From positions 62,001 to 126,000 of the forward strand of contig CAKSOE010000002.1 in NCBI GenBank assembly GCA_934476675.1: a stretch of DNA of 64,000 nucleotides, read 5' to 3'. The notes below the pieces were generated by a model, which worked only from the letters and a program-made list of their open reading frames with translations, made no database searches and had not been told where the DNA came from. The DNA comes from an uncultured Clostridia bacterium (lineage in GTDB: Bacteria; Bacillota; Clostridia; UBA1381). Positions 34,795 to 44,018 of the stretch are shown in pieces (the stretch's first letter is position 1; each line of letters starts with the position of its first letter). Position numbers and translations under genes: made by a program.

Positions 34795-35970
34795 TATTAC
34801 TGCTGCGGCTGAAACTAACGCCATTAAAAGTGTGCCGGTATGTTCCGGCGCTTTTTGTGTCTTTTCAAAAGAATTTGCAGTATGCGGAGTATATTTTAAA
34901 AGCTCTCTTTCGCTTAAAAGATTTTTTCCCATTCCTATTCTTTTGACTGCATATCCGATATCTTTCTTTTTCAGTATCATATAGCTGTATTCAGGGAACG
35001 CACTTTCACCCTGTCTGTAAATATCGGTAAAAATGACATATTTAAGTTCGTCCGAAAGGTTATATACTGCATCAATGTCCAGTACGTCGGTGGCAAAAAA
35101 CACATTAAATGGATTTTTGTAGTAATAATAGCCGTTATCAAAACAAAATCCGCGTTTGAGCAGGGAATTGACACTCGGATGCTCCGGCTCGGTTTCAAAA
35201 ACATTAAGCAAAATGTCGTCTATATATTCCGCATTTACTATCGACAGGCCGCCGCTCTCAGGAAGATATTCGTTTTGCATATCAGTGAGCGCACGAAAAT
35301 TTCTGTTTGACGGCAGAAGATAGCGCATTAAATCGTCATAATTACTGCTGTTTGCGTTATATTCCATTATATCCGCACAGGCTGCCGCCGTTTCGAAAAT
35401 TCGCTGCCGTTCTTCGGCTGACAGGGTGTTAATATAATTAGGCATACTGTATGCGTTGATTTTATCTCTTTTCAATCCGTTAAAAAAATTATACAAATCC
35501 CTTTTGGAGGATATTGCTTTTATACTTCCGCCTGTACAAACGGCTATATCTGTCTTTTTTTCAAAATTTATATCGCTTATCCTTGTGAAAAAATCATTTT
35601 CAATAGTATAAAATCCGTATGTTGAATTTACGCCCGCCATTAAAAAATTGTTTTCACCGTCATTTACGACCGAAACGGTATACGTTCCCTTGCTCCCGAA
35701 AGGAATATCTAAAATATCCGTACATTCTATTCCGTCTGCATCATCGTATGCCGCACATTCTATCACGTTTCCTTTCGCTCCTACTGTTAAAAGAAATGTT
35801 TCTCCGTTAAACTGTGCTTTGGACGCATATATTATCCCGTTTTCACCGTCAAAGCTTCCGTTCTGCTCAATAAGACTGCCGAGGATAACATCATAATCGA
35901 TTGTTTGCGCCGCCGCACCGCTGCACAAAAAGAATAAAAAAATAAGCGTCCAAAACACCGCTCTGCGCAT
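34747..35970 (-). CDS. Exported, membrane-anchored protein of unknown function
   Basis: A 407-residue protein with a signal peptide (AVFWTLIFLFFLCSGAAA) and a C-terminal helix at about 378-400 followed by a short basic end. The outer part shows repeated beta-like strands (ENGIIYASKAQF, GTYTVSVVNDGENNFLMAG) and no motif I recognise. It sits alone, convergent to the zinc-ribbon gene and divergent from fbp. It looks like a type I membrane protein exposed outside the cell. Confidence 0.75.
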   Translation of the reverse strand: MRRAVFWTLIFLFFLCSGAAAQTIDYDVILGSLIEQNGSFDGENGIIYASKAQFNGETFLLTVGAKGNVIECAAYDDADGIECTDILDIPFGSKGTYTVSVVNDGENNFLMAGVNSTYGFYTIENDFFTRISDINFEKKTDIAVCTGGSIKAISSKRDLYNFFNGLKRDKINAYSMPNYINTLSAEERQRIFETAAACADIMEYNANSSNYDDLMRYLLPSNRNFRALTDMQNEYLPESGGLSIVNAEYIDDILLNVFETEPEHPSVNSLLKRGFCFDNGYYYYKNPFNVFFATDVLDIDAVYNLSDELKYVIFTDIYRQGESAFPEYSYMILKKKDIGYAVKRIGMGKNLLSERELLKYTPHTANSFEKTQKAPEHTGTLLMALVSAAAVISVCGIIFSVHQYTRK

Positions 35971-36021
35971 CGAACATCACCTCGTAAATATTATACCCTT
36001 ATTTTTGGTTATGATACTATA

Positions 36022-36050
36022 TTGATTTTTTCTTTATGATGAGATATAAT
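36022..36050 (+). promoter_or_regulatory. Promoter of fbp
   Basis: TTGATT (36022-36027), 17-base spacer and TATAAT (36045-36050), 34 bases before the fbp start. Confidence 0.75.
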
Positions 36051-36083
36051 GTAATTATAATATACATTGAAAGGTTATAAGTT

Positions 36084-38054
36084 ATGGCATATTCAAAAGA
36101 TTATTTAAAGCTTTTAAGCGAACAGTACCCGACCATAAAGTCTGCCTGTTCCGAAATAATACGCCAAAAATCGTATCAAAAGCTTCCAAAGCCGACAGAA
36201 CATTTTATGAGCGATATTCACGGAGAATATGAATCTTTTCTTCATATTTTAAAAAATGCCTCGGGCGTTATAAGAGAAAAGATTTCATCAATATACGGAA
36301 ACACTCTGTCCGAAGCGGACAGACAGCTTTTATGTACGCTCATATACTATCCGACTCAAAAGCTTGAACTTTTAAAAAACGATATAGAGAATGCCAACGA
36401 CTGGTACAAAATCACACTTTACCGGCTTATTGAGATATGCAGGGCAGTTGCGGCTAAATATACCCGTTCCGCAGTGCGCAGTATGCTGCCGGAGGATTTC
36501 GGAAGTATAATAGATGAGTTGATTTATGCCGATACGGATTTCGATTCTGACAAAAAGGACTATTACGGAGAATGTATCTCCTCCGTAATTTCGCTCGGTC
36601 AGGCAGATGCGTTTATTGTTGATATTTCGCAGCTTATTCAGACTCTTGCAATAGGTAAACTTCACATAATAGGCGATATATTTGACCGCGGCCCGCGTGC
36701 AGATATAATTCTTGACACATTAATCAATTATCACAGTGTGGATATACAATGGGGGAATCATGATGTGCAATGGATGGGCGCTGCCGCCGGAAGCCTTGCG
36801 TGCATTGCGTCTGTGCTGTCCGTTTCGACAAAATATTGCAATTTTGATTGCATTGAGGACGGCTATGGCATAAATATGCGGCCGCTTACAGTATTCGCTA
36901 TGGAAACATATGCCGATGATGATTGCCTTTGCTTTATTCCGAAAAATCCGAACATGGTAGAGCTGTCAAAGCATGATACCGCCATATGGGCAAAAATGCA
37001 TAAGGCGATTGCGATAATTCAGTTTAAACTTGAAGGGCAGATAATAAAAAATCATCCCGAATTTCGTATGGACAACCACCTTATGCTTGATAAAATAAAT
37101 TACGGAAGCGGGACGGTTGTTATAGAAGGAAAAACATATAAGCTCAAGGATTGCAATTTTCCCACTGTTGATCCGGAAAATCCGTTTGAGCTTACCGATT
37201 CGGAGAAAAAGCTTATGTCGCTTTTGCGTTCTTCGTTTCTGCACTCGGAAAAGCTGCAGCAGCATATACGCTTTTTATATTCCAACGGCAGTATGTATCT
37301 GCGTACCAATAACAATTTGCTGTATCATGGCTGTATTCCGATGAACGAGGATGGTTCTTTTACCGAGGTTATACTGTGTGGTGAAAAGGTCAGCGGTAAA
37401 AGCTTGCTTGATTTGTCGGAGCGTATCGCACGGAACGGCTACTTCGGTCTGCACGGCTCACCCGAAAGACAATACGGAAAGGATTTTCTGTGGTTTTTGT
37501 GGTGCGGATGCTATTCTCCGGTATACGGCAAAAACAAAATGACCTCGTTTGAAAGATATTTTATTGATGATAACAATGCGTGGACGGAAATAAAGGATAA
37601 ATACTATTCTCTTATTGAAAAACCGGGCATATGCGATAAAATCCTGCGCGAATTTGGCATAGAGCCGGACAGTTTTTCGCATATAATTAACGGTCATGTG
37701 CCGGTTAAAATAAAAAAAGGAGAAAGTCCTGTTAAAGCGCACGGAAAGCTGCTTGTCATAGACGGCGGATTATCGAAAGCGTATCAGCCGCACACAGGCA
37801 TCGCGGGATACACGCTTTTGTATACATCACACGGTCTTTTCCTGTGTGCGCATGAGGCGTTTGAGTCAATACTGTCGGCAATAGCCGATGAAAAAGATAT
37901 TCATTCAACGCTTCAGGTTGTGGCTCTTGCTCCGAAACGTATTCTTGTGGAGGATACCGATTACGGCAAGGAAACCGCACAGAGAATTGAAGCGCTGACG
38001 GCGCTCGTCGAGGCATACCGTGACGGTACGGTTAAACAGAGCTCCGCAAAATGA
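36084..38054 (+). CDS. fbp: Fructose-1,6-bisphosphatase, class III
   Basis: The 656-residue protein has the length and sequence of the Firmicutes class III enzyme. The metallophosphatase core is visible: FMSDIHGEYESF near the N-terminus, IIGDIFDRGPRAD, IQWGNHDVQWMGA, then HGSPERQYGKDFLWFLW and INGHVPVK later. It converts fructose-1,6-bisphosphate to fructose-6-phosphate in gluconeogenesis. It has its own promoter and a terminator at 38084-38118. Confidence 0.96.
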   Translation: MAYSKDYLKLLSEQYPTIKSACSEIIRQKSYQKLPKPTEHFMSDIHGEYESFLHILKNASGVIREKISSIYGNTLSEADRQLLCTLIYYPTQKLELLKNDIENANDWYKITLYRLIEICRAVAAKYTRSAVRSMLPEDFGSIIDELIYADTDFDSDKKDYYGECISSVISLGQADAFIVDISQLIQTLAIGKLHIIGDIFDRGPRADIILDTLINYHSVDIQWGNHDVQWMGAAAGSLACIASVLSVSTKYCNFDCIEDGYGINMRPLTVFAMETYADDDCLCFIPKNPNMVELSKHDTAIWAKMHKAIAIIQFKLEGQIIKNHPEFRMDNHLMLDKINYGSGTVVIEGKTYKLKDCNFPTVDPENPFELTDSEKKLMSLLRSSFLHSEKLQQHIRFLYSNGSMYLRTNNNLLYHGCIPMNEDGSFTEVILCGEKVSGKSLLDLSERIARNGYFGLHGSPERQYGKDFLWFLWCGCYSPVYGKNKMTSFERYFIDDNNAWTEIKDKYYSLIEKPGICDKILREFGIEPDSFSHIINGHVPVKIKKGESPVKAHGKLLVIDGGLSKAYQPHTGIAGYTLLYTSHGLFLCAHEAFESILSAIADEKDIHSTLQVVALAPKRILVEDTDYGKETAQRIEALTALVEAYRDGTVKQSSAK

Positions 38055-38083
38055 AATACTTTTTAGTTGTTATTAATTTTGGG

Positions 38084-38118
38084 TGCAGCATATTATACAA
38101 ATATTATGCTGCATTTTT
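38084..38118 (+). terminator. Rho-independent terminator of fbp
   Basis: TGCAGCATA (38084-38092) pairs with TATGCTGCA (38105-38113), followed by five T. Confidence 0.8.
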
Positions 38119-38142
38119 GCACAGATTTGTTGCAAATGCCGT

Positions 38143-38171
38143 TTGACTTTAGCACACTAACGTGGTAAAAT
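38143..38171 (+). promoter_or_regulatory. Promoter of the amino-acid ABC transporter operon
   Basis: TTGACT (38143-38148), 17-base spacer, TAAAAT (38166-38171), 42 bases before the binding-protein gene. Confidence 0.75.
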
Positions 38172-38212
38172 ATTAAAGACGTCAAAATAACACACAAAAA
38201 GGGGAAAATAAA

Positions 38213-39043
38213 ATGAAAAAGATAATATCGCTTATAGCAATGATGGCAATGACAGTTACAATGACGGCCTGCGGCACAAGCACAAATACAGCTACGGAAA
38301 AGACAGACAGCAAAACGGCACAGACCGAATCGGATATGGCGTATATAAAGGATAAGGGCAAAATGACGATAGGCTATACGCTTTTTAAGCCGATGAATTT
38401 TAAAGACGAAAAAGACGAGCTTACAGGCTTTGAAACAGAGTTTGCAAAGCTTGTATGTGAAAAACTCGGTGTTGAGCCTGACTTCCAGGAAATTGACTGG
38501 GATTCAAAGGAAATAGAGCTTAATTCAAAAAATATCGACTGTATCTGGAACGGAATGACTATTACAGATGAAAGAAAACAGAATATGTCGATTACAACTC
38601 CGTACATGACCAACAGACAGGTTATGATAATGAAAGAAGAAAACAAGGCAAAGTTTACGGAGAATGTAGACGGAGCGAGCGTTGTTGCCGAAAAGGGTTC
38701 GACGGGAGAGGAACTTGTTGAGAGTGATCCGTTCTTTGCAAGCTGCAAGTATACGGCGCTTGATTCACAGGCAAAAGGTCTTATGGACGTTGCGTCGGGA
38801 ACTTCGGATATAGTTATCGGCGATTATGTAATGGCTTGCGGTTCCGTGGGCAGCGGAACAGATTATAAAGACCTTGTACTGGTTGACAAAAATTTTGAAT
38901 CGCAGGATTACGGCGTTGCATTCAGAAAGGGCAGCGATGTTACAGAGGAAGTAAACAAGGCTATGAAAGAGCTTGCTTCCGAGGGTAAGCTTCAGCAGCT
39001 GGCTGAAAAGTATAATCTTCAGGATTTACTTCTTATAAAGTAA
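38213..39043 (+). CDS. Amino-acid ABC transporter substrate-binding lipoprotein
   Basis: The 276-residue protein has a lipoprotein signal (IISLIAMMAMTVTMTAC, lipobox TMTAC with Cys 20). The mature part is a family 3 solute-binding protein: GKMTIGYTLFKPMNF, ELTGFETEFAKLV, DCIWNGMTITDERK and a DVTEEVNKAMKEL end. It likely binds a polar amino acid or cystine. An internal terminator separates it from the permease gene, which suits higher expression of the binding protein. Confidence 0.9.
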   Translation: MKKIISLIAMMAMTVTMTACGTSTNTATEKTDSKTAQTESDMAYIKDKGKMTIGYTLFKPMNFKDEKDELTGFETEFAKLVCEKLGVEPDFQEIDWDSKEIELNSKNIDCIWNGMTITDERKQNMSITTPYMTNRQVMIMKEENKAKFTENVDGASVVAEKGSTGEELVESDPFFASCKYTALDSQAKGLMDVASGTSDIVIGDYVMACGSVGSGTDYKDLVLVDKNFESQDYGVAFRKGSDVTEEVNKAMKELASEGKLQQLAEKYNLQDLLLIK

Positions 39044-39058
39044 TAAAAATGAATGTTC

Positions 39059-39088
39059 AAAAATTGCGTTCCTATGAACGCAATTTTT
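39059..39088 (+). terminator. Intraoperon terminator after the binding-protein gene
   Basis: AAAAATTGCGTTC, loop CTAT and GAACGCAATTTTT form a perfect 13-bp stem ending in T5, placed 77 bases before the permease start. Partial readthrough would explain co-expression at a lower level. Confidence 0.85.
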
Positions 39089-39165
39089 GGGCGTTTAAAA
39101 ATACTTATCCGACTGCTTAAATTTTTAAACCGTCAGATAAATGTTTTTTACGAAAGGGAATACAT

Positions 39166-39861
39166 ATGAAACAAATCTTATCTTTATGCAGCGGCTTTAA
39201 GCTGAACTTTCTTATATTTACGGTTACGCTCCTTGCGGCTGTTCCGCTGGGGCTTATTATAACGTTCGGGTCGATGTCAAAATTTGCTCCGTTTTCGGGA
39301 CTTGCCAAATCCAAATCGCCGTTTCTGGCGGCATTGGGAAATTTCAGGCCGATTGCTTGTATCTCAAAGCTTTTTGTATGGATAATCCGAGGAACTCCGC
39401 TTATGCTCCAGATTTTTGTGGTTTTGTACGCACCGGGACTTTTATTGGGAATGCCGGTAAGACAAAGACTTACGGCGGTTTTTGCAGCGTTTATCATTAA
39501 CTATGCCGCATATTTTTCCGAAATTTACAGAGGCGGCATAGAAAGTATTGCACAGGGTCAGTACGAGGCGGGGCAGGTTCTCGGAATGACAAAAACGCAG
39601 ATATTTTTTAAGGTAGTGCTTTTCCAGGTAATCAAGCGCATAATACCTCCTATGGGAAACGAAATAATCACGCTTGTTAAGGATACGTCTCTGGCAAGAA
39701 TAGTCGGCGTCGGCGAAATTATCATGTGCGCCGAGCGATTTACAAAAGAGGGGCTTATATGGCCGCTGTTCTCAACGGGATTATTCTTTCTTGTAATGTG
39801 CGGTGCGCTGACGGTTATATTTAACGTGATTGAGAAAAAGCTTGACTATTATAAGGCTTAA
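39166..39861 (+). CDS. Amino-acid ABC transporter permease
   Basis: The 231-residue protein has about five membrane helices and the HisM/GlnP-type block YEAGQVLGMTKTQIFFKVV that docks the ATPase, plus the RGTPLMLQ motif before it. An atypical 25-residue insertion after the first helix (SKFAPFSGLAKSKSPFLAAL) is noted. It forms an importer with the neighbouring genes. Confidence 0.92.
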   Translation: MKQILSLCSGFKLNFLIFTVTLLAAVPLGLIITFGSMSKFAPFSGLAKSKSPFLAALGNFRPIACISKLFVWIIRGTPLMLQIFVVLYAPGLLLGMPVRQRLTAVFAAFIINYAAYFSEIYRGGIESIAQGQYEAGQVLGMTKTQIFFKVVLFQVIKRIIPPMGNEIITLVKDTSLARIVGVGEIIMCAERFTKEGLIWPLFSTGLFFLVMCGALTVIFNVIEKKLDYYKA

Positions 39862-39878
39862 CTGAAAGGATTTTACAA

Positions 39879-40658
39879 ATGGCAATTCTGGAAATTAAAA
39901 ATATTAATAAAAGCTTTGGAAAAACAGAGGTTTTAAAAGGCGTTAATTTCTCGATGAACGAAGGTGATATAGTTGCTGTAATAGGCTCGTCGGGCAGCGG
40001 AAAGACAACTCTGTTAAGATGTATAAATTTTTTGGAGACGGCAACGAAAGGACAGATATTTGTCGATGGAAAATGTATCTTTGATGCGGAAAGTACAAAA
40101 AGGCTGACGTCAAAGGAAATTCGTGAGCGTCAGCTTAATTTCGGTATGGTTTTTCAGCAGTTTAATTTGTTTCCGCAGTACAGTGCACTTGAAAATGTAA
40201 TGATTGCTCCTAAGCTTATGGCGCAGGAAAGACCGGACTTCAAGGAAAGAAAAAAAGAAATTTATGCGGAGATTGAAGGAACCGCAAAAGGACTTTTGCA
40301 GCGGGTTGGACTGGGCGAAAAGCTTGGCAACTATCCGTGCGAGCTGTCGGGAGGACAGCAGCAGCGCGTGTCAATTGCGCGGGCACTTGCGCTTAAACCG
40401 CGCGTCCTGTTCTTTGACGAGCCGACTTCAGCTCTCGATCCGGAGCTTACAGGAGAAATTCTTAGAGTTATAAAAGATTTGGCTGCAAAAAATATAACAA
40501 TGGTTATAGTAACGCATGAGATTGAGTTTGCAAAAAATGTTGCAGACCGTATAATTTTTATGGACGGCGGCGTGGTTTTGGAGGACGGTACTCCGGAGGA
40601 GGTTATCGATAATCCGAAAAACGAAAGAACAAAAGAATTTTTGAGCAAGATGCTTTAA
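39879..40658 (+). CDS. Amino-acid ABC transporter ATP-binding protein
   Basis: The 259-residue ATPase shows Walker A GSSGSGKTTLLR (residues about 35-46), Q-loop MVFQQFNLFP, signature LSGGQQQRVSIARAL, Walker B VLFFDEPTSALD and the switch His in VTHE. It is the polar amino-acid (GlnQ-like) subtype. It ends at a strong terminator. Confidence 0.95.
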   Translation: MAILEIKNINKSFGKTEVLKGVNFSMNEGDIVAVIGSSGSGKTTLLRCINFLETATKGQIFVDGKCIFDAESTKRLTSKEIRERQLNFGMVFQQFNLFPQYSALENVMIAPKLMAQERPDFKERKKEIYAEIEGTAKGLLQRVGLGEKLGNYPCELSGGQQQRVSIARALALKPRVLFFDEPTSALDPELTGEILRVIKDLAAKNITMVIVTHEIEFAKNVADRIIFMDGGVVLEDGTPEEVIDNPKNERTKEFLSKML

Positions 40659-40694
40659 ATTTAGGAGCTTTGTCAACCCTTGGGGCAAAATAGA

Positions 40695-40732
40695 ATTAAT
40701 GCGGCAGTTTAAAGCTGCCGCATTAATTTTTG
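40695..40732 (+). terminator. Rho-independent terminator of the ABC operon
   Basis: ATTAATGCGGCAG (40695-40707) pairs with CTGCCGCATTAAT (40715-40727), followed by T-rich sequence. The stretch 40733-40954 after it shows no gene I can support. Confidence 0.9.
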
Positions 40733-40954
40733 CATTTTTGCTTTTGCAGCTAAAAATATGATAATGAAGCAGGAAACTTTTCAAATTTTTTAAGCGTGAG
40801 CTTGCCTGATAATGAGTAGCTGATATGATAGACTTGTATCGGAGCGAATTGCTGTCGGCTGCTTAGAACTTTCACCGCTGCATTATGGCGGCAAGAGTTC
40901 ATTGCCAAGTAAACTGTGGAATAATGAGGTTGGTTTTTATAAATCAGCAATTTA

Positions 40955-40983
40955 TTGACTTTCATGCAATTGAGTGATATAAT
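40955..40983 (+). promoter_or_regulatory. Promoter of cdaA-cdaR-hslO
   Basis: TTGACT (40955-40960), 17-base spacer, TATAAT (40978-40983), 61 bases before cdaA. Confidence 0.85.
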
Positions 40984-41044
40984 ATTATATGGATATAAAT
41001 TACCCGACGGCAATTTATAAGCGGAGAGATACGGAGGTTTCTAT

Positions 41045-41887
41045 ATGCACGCTTTTTGGGAATATTTGGTAAAATACATACAGCTGATACATTTCAGCGA
41101 TATGGTAGACGTACTGTTTGTTGCGATAATAATATACTGTATAATAAAGCTTATACGTGAAACGCGTGCGATGCAGCTTGTCCGCGGAATTGTTATACTG
41201 CTAATAATATTTCTTCTGAGCGATTTATACAAGCTGAATGCCCTGAATTATATTTTAAGCAGTACGATGCAGATAGGCTTGTTTGCGGTTATTGTGATTT
41301 TTCAGCCGGAGCTTAGAAATTTGCTTGAACGTATGGGACGTTTCAAGGTTGGAAGGTTTATCGATTTCGGTACGGATACGGACGCGGCAAGCGTTGTAAG
41401 AATAATTGATTCCGTTGTGCAGGCGGCGGTTGATATGTCCGCTACGCGCACCGGAGCATTGATTGTTATGGAGCGTGAAACAAAGCTCGGAGACTTTCTG
41501 ACTTCGGGAACAATGCTTGAGGCTTATGTTTCCAGCGGCTTGCTTGAAAACATATTCGTACCAAATACGCCGCTGCATGACGGCGCTGTTATAATACGCG
41601 GAAACAGAATAATGGCGGCAGGATGTATGCTGCCGCTGACAACGAACAATAATTTGTCGCATGAACTGGGAACAAGACATCGTGCGGCGATAGGTCTGAG
41701 CGAGGGTACGGATGCGATTGTAATAGTGGTAAGTGAAGAAACGGGAAAAATTTCTATTGCCAGAAACGGAACTCTGACAAGAAATCTTACGGGGGTATCG
41801 CTTAAAAGAGCGCTCGAAAAGATTTTTGTGCAAAACTCGGAAAATAGTGATAAAATAGATAAACTGAAATTCTGGAGGTCAAAATGA
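41045..41887 (+). CDS. cdaA: Diadenylate cyclase CdaA
   Basis: The 280-residue protein has three N-terminal membrane helices (to about residue 85) and a DAC domain with the cyclase motifs RTGALIVMER, LHDGAVIIRGNR (DGA) and LGTRHRAAIGLSE (RHR). It makes cyclic di-AMP from two ATP and controls potassium, osmotic and wall homeostasis. Its stop overlaps the cdaR start (ATGA). Confidence 0.96.
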   Translation: MHAFWEYLVKYIQLIHFSDMVDVLFVAIIIYCIIKLIRETRAMQLVRGIVILLIIFLLSDLYKLNALNYILSSTMQIGLFAVIVIFQPELRNLLERMGRFKVGRFIDFGTDTDAASVVRIIDSVVQAAVDMSATRTGALIVMERETKLGDFLTSGTMLEAYVSSGLLENIFVPNTPLHDGAVIIRGNRIMAAGCMLPLTTNNNLSHELGTRHRAAIGLSEGTDAIVIVVSEETGKISIARNGTLTRNLTGVSLKRALEKIFVQNSENSDKIDKLKFWRSK

Positions 41888-43071
41888 AGAACGGAAAAAA
41901 TACAAAAGGCCCCGGAAAGAATATGCAGACCATAATTCTTTCACTGATAATAGCCGTTGGGGTATGGGTGCTTGTGAATTATGTAAACGATCCCGATACA
42001 AAAACAACTTTATCGGGATTGAACGTTCATTTTACAGGCGAATCGGCGCTGCGGGAAAAGGGTCTTGTAATAACCGGCAAAACTAATATTCCGCCGTCAT
42101 CGGTGGTTATAAGCGGAAAGCGCAGAGACCTTATAAGCAATATGGATAAAATTACGATTGACGTTGATGTTTCGGATATAACAGAAACGGGAGAATATTC
42201 ACGCAAAGGCTCTGTTTCACTTCCGACAACAAGAATTTCGGTTGAAAAGGAGAAATACGGAACAATACCGTTTACCGTTGAAAAGCTGTGCGAAAAAGAA
42301 ATACCGATAAAGCTGAAACAGTCGGGGGCGATTAAGGACAAGCTTGTAAAGTCAGAAACGCAGCAAAAAACAGTAAAGCTTACCGGTTCACAGGCAGAGC
42401 TTGATGCCGTGTCTTACGGTATAGTGGATATTGATTTGACATCTTTGCCGCCGGACGGAACAACGCAGCTTAAATATCTGCTTTTAAACCAAAGCGGCAG
42501 CTATATAGAGAAAAATGAAACGATAGAGGCATATACCTCCGAAATAACCGTAAAAAATACAGTTTACAGTAAAAAAACATTGCCTGTAAAATTAAAACTG
42601 GCAGATTCGATAGCTAATGATTATCGTCTTGATGAGGAAAAAAGCGCCATCTCCGAAACATCGGCAGAAGTGGGCGTTTTAGGGTATAACACCGATGAGG
42701 CTGTGTATGTTTATATAGACAGACCGTCCGACGATGCGGAGGAGTACTCTATGATAGAAACCGACGGAATGTATATACCTCCGTCGCATGATAAGATAAA
42801 AGTAAAGGCGGCGCTTTCTCCGATTGTAACAAAAGAAATCGAGATTTATCCGTCAGCGGAAAATACAGCGGACAATTTAGAGGCACACGTAGACAGTATA
42901 CGGGTTCATGTAAAGGGTGCGGAGGATAAAATCAATCCCGATAATATCAAAGCTTATGTTGACCTTAGCGGAATAGCAGAGGGAACGCATTCGATGCCTG
43001 TGAGTTTTTCGGGCGAAGCTATCAGCATAGAGGGCGAGTACCGCACCAATGTTACGGTAAAAAAGAAGTGA
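41884..43071 (+). CDS. cdaR: CdaA regulatory protein CdaR (YbbR domains)
   Basis: The 395-residue protein has one N-terminal helix (TIILSLIIAVGVWVLVNYV, about 16-34) and an outer region of about four YbbR repeats, seen as GLNVHFTGE, TVEKLCEKEIPIKL, KKTLPVKLKL and KEIEIYPS starts. CdaR binds and modulates CdaA. GGAGGTC precedes the start. The gene order cdaA-cdaR is the standard one; glmM, often third, is replaced here by hslO. Confidence 0.93.
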   Translation: MKNGKNTKGPGKNMQTIILSLIIAVGVWVLVNYVNDPDTKTTLSGLNVHFTGESALREKGLVITGKTNIPPSSVVISGKRRDLISNMDKITIDVDVSDITETGEYSRKGSVSLPTTRISVEKEKYGTIPFTVEKLCEKEIPIKLKQSGAIKDKLVKSETQQKTVKLTGSQAELDAVSYGIVDIDLTSLPPDGTTQLKYLLLNQSGSYIEKNETIEAYTSEITVKNTVYSKKTLPVKLKLADSIANDYRLDEEKSAISETSAEVGVLGYNTDEAVYVYIDRPSDDAEEYSMIETDGMYIPPSHDKIKVKAALSPIVTKEIEIYPSAENTADNLEAHVDSIRVHVKGAEDKINPDNIKAYVDLSGIAEGTHSMPVSFSGEAISIEGEYRTNVTVKKK

Positions 43072-43091
43072 ATATTGAAAGGGTAGGAAAA

Positions 43092-43976
43092 ATGTCAGAT
43101 ACGCTTATAAGAGGAAACAGTATGGACGGCGCAATACGGGTGTTTGCGGCTGTCACAACAGAGCTGGTAAATGAGGCTCACAATATACATTCAACCAACC
43201 CCGTGGCGTCGGCAGCGTTGGGGCGGCTTTTGACAGGCGCTGTACTTATGAGTGCGGCAGGTCTGAAAAACGAAAGCGATTCGCTTACACTGCAGATTAA
43301 CGGTGATGGCCCGCTGGGCAGATTGGTTGCGGTTGCAGACAGTGAGCAGAGGGTGAGGGGATATGTGCAGAATCCTTATGTTGATTTGCCGCTGAACGAA
43401 AAGGGAAAAATAGATGTCGGCGGCGGTGTCGGCAGGGGGGATTTGAGTGTTATACGTGATTTGGGGCTGAAAGAGCCGTATATAGGCAGAATACCGCTTG
43501 TTTCGGGTGAAATCGCCGAAGATTTAACGTATTATTATGCCAAAAGCGAGCAGATACCAACGGCAATAGCTCTCGGTGTACTTGTTGACACTGACAGTTC
43601 GATAAAAGCGGCAGGCGGATTTTTGATTCAGCTGATGCCTGAAGCTACCGATGAAATGGCGCAGAAACTTGAGGGAATTATCGCAAAGCTTCCGAGCATG
43701 ACGGAAATGATAGACGGCGGAATGAGCGCAATGGATATAGCATTCCGTATTACGGACGGATTTTCGATGCTTATGGAAAATAAAGCGGTAACGCCGGTAT
43801 ATAAATGCAAATGTTCAAAGGAAAGAATGGAAAAAGCGCTTATTTCAATAGGCAAGGAAGAATTGCAGTCACTGATAGATGAGCAGGGAGAAGCTGAAAT
43901 GTGCTGTCAGTTCTGCAACAATAAATACACATTTAACAAACAGGAATTAATAAAATTACTGGAATCAGCAAAATAA
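43092..43976 (+). CDS. hslO: Redox-regulated chaperone Hsp33
   Basis: The 294-residue protein has SDTLIRGNSMDGAIRVFAA at the N-terminus, GDGPLGRLVAVAD and the C-terminal zinc/redox centre CKCS (CxC) and CCQFC (CxxC). Oxidation of these cysteines activates the chaperone. ATG 43092 is used because GGTAGGA precedes it; GTG 43068 would overlap cdaR. It ends at a bidirectional terminator. Confidence 0.95.
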   Translation: MSDTLIRGNSMDGAIRVFAAVTTELVNEAHNIHSTNPVASAALGRLLTGAVLMSAAGLKNESDSLTLQINGDGPLGRLVAVADSEQRVRGYVQNPYVDLPLNEKGKIDVGGGVGRGDLSVIRDLGLKEPYIGRIPLVSGEIAEDLTYYYAKSEQIPTAIALGVLVDTDSSIKAAGGFLIQLMPEATDEMAQKLEGIIAKLPSMTEMIDGGMSAMDIAFRITDGFSMLMENKAVTPVYKCKCSKERMEKALISIGKEELQSLIDEQGEAEMCCQFCNNKYTFNKQELIKLLESAK

Positions 43977-43979
43977 AAC

Positions 43980-44010
43980 ACAAAAGACCGGCAAAAGCCG
44001 GTCTTTTGTA
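43980..44010. terminator. Bidirectional terminator between hslO and leuA
   Basis: ACAAAAGACCGGC, loop AAAA and GCCGGTCTTTTGT form a perfect 13-bp stem that serves both converging genes. Confidence 0.9.
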
Positions 44011-44018
44011 TTAAGATT

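Noticed and set aside
40750..41013. Minus-strand frame of 87 codons before cdaA
   Set aside because: It covers the cdaA promoter in antisense and has no ribosome site or family motif.
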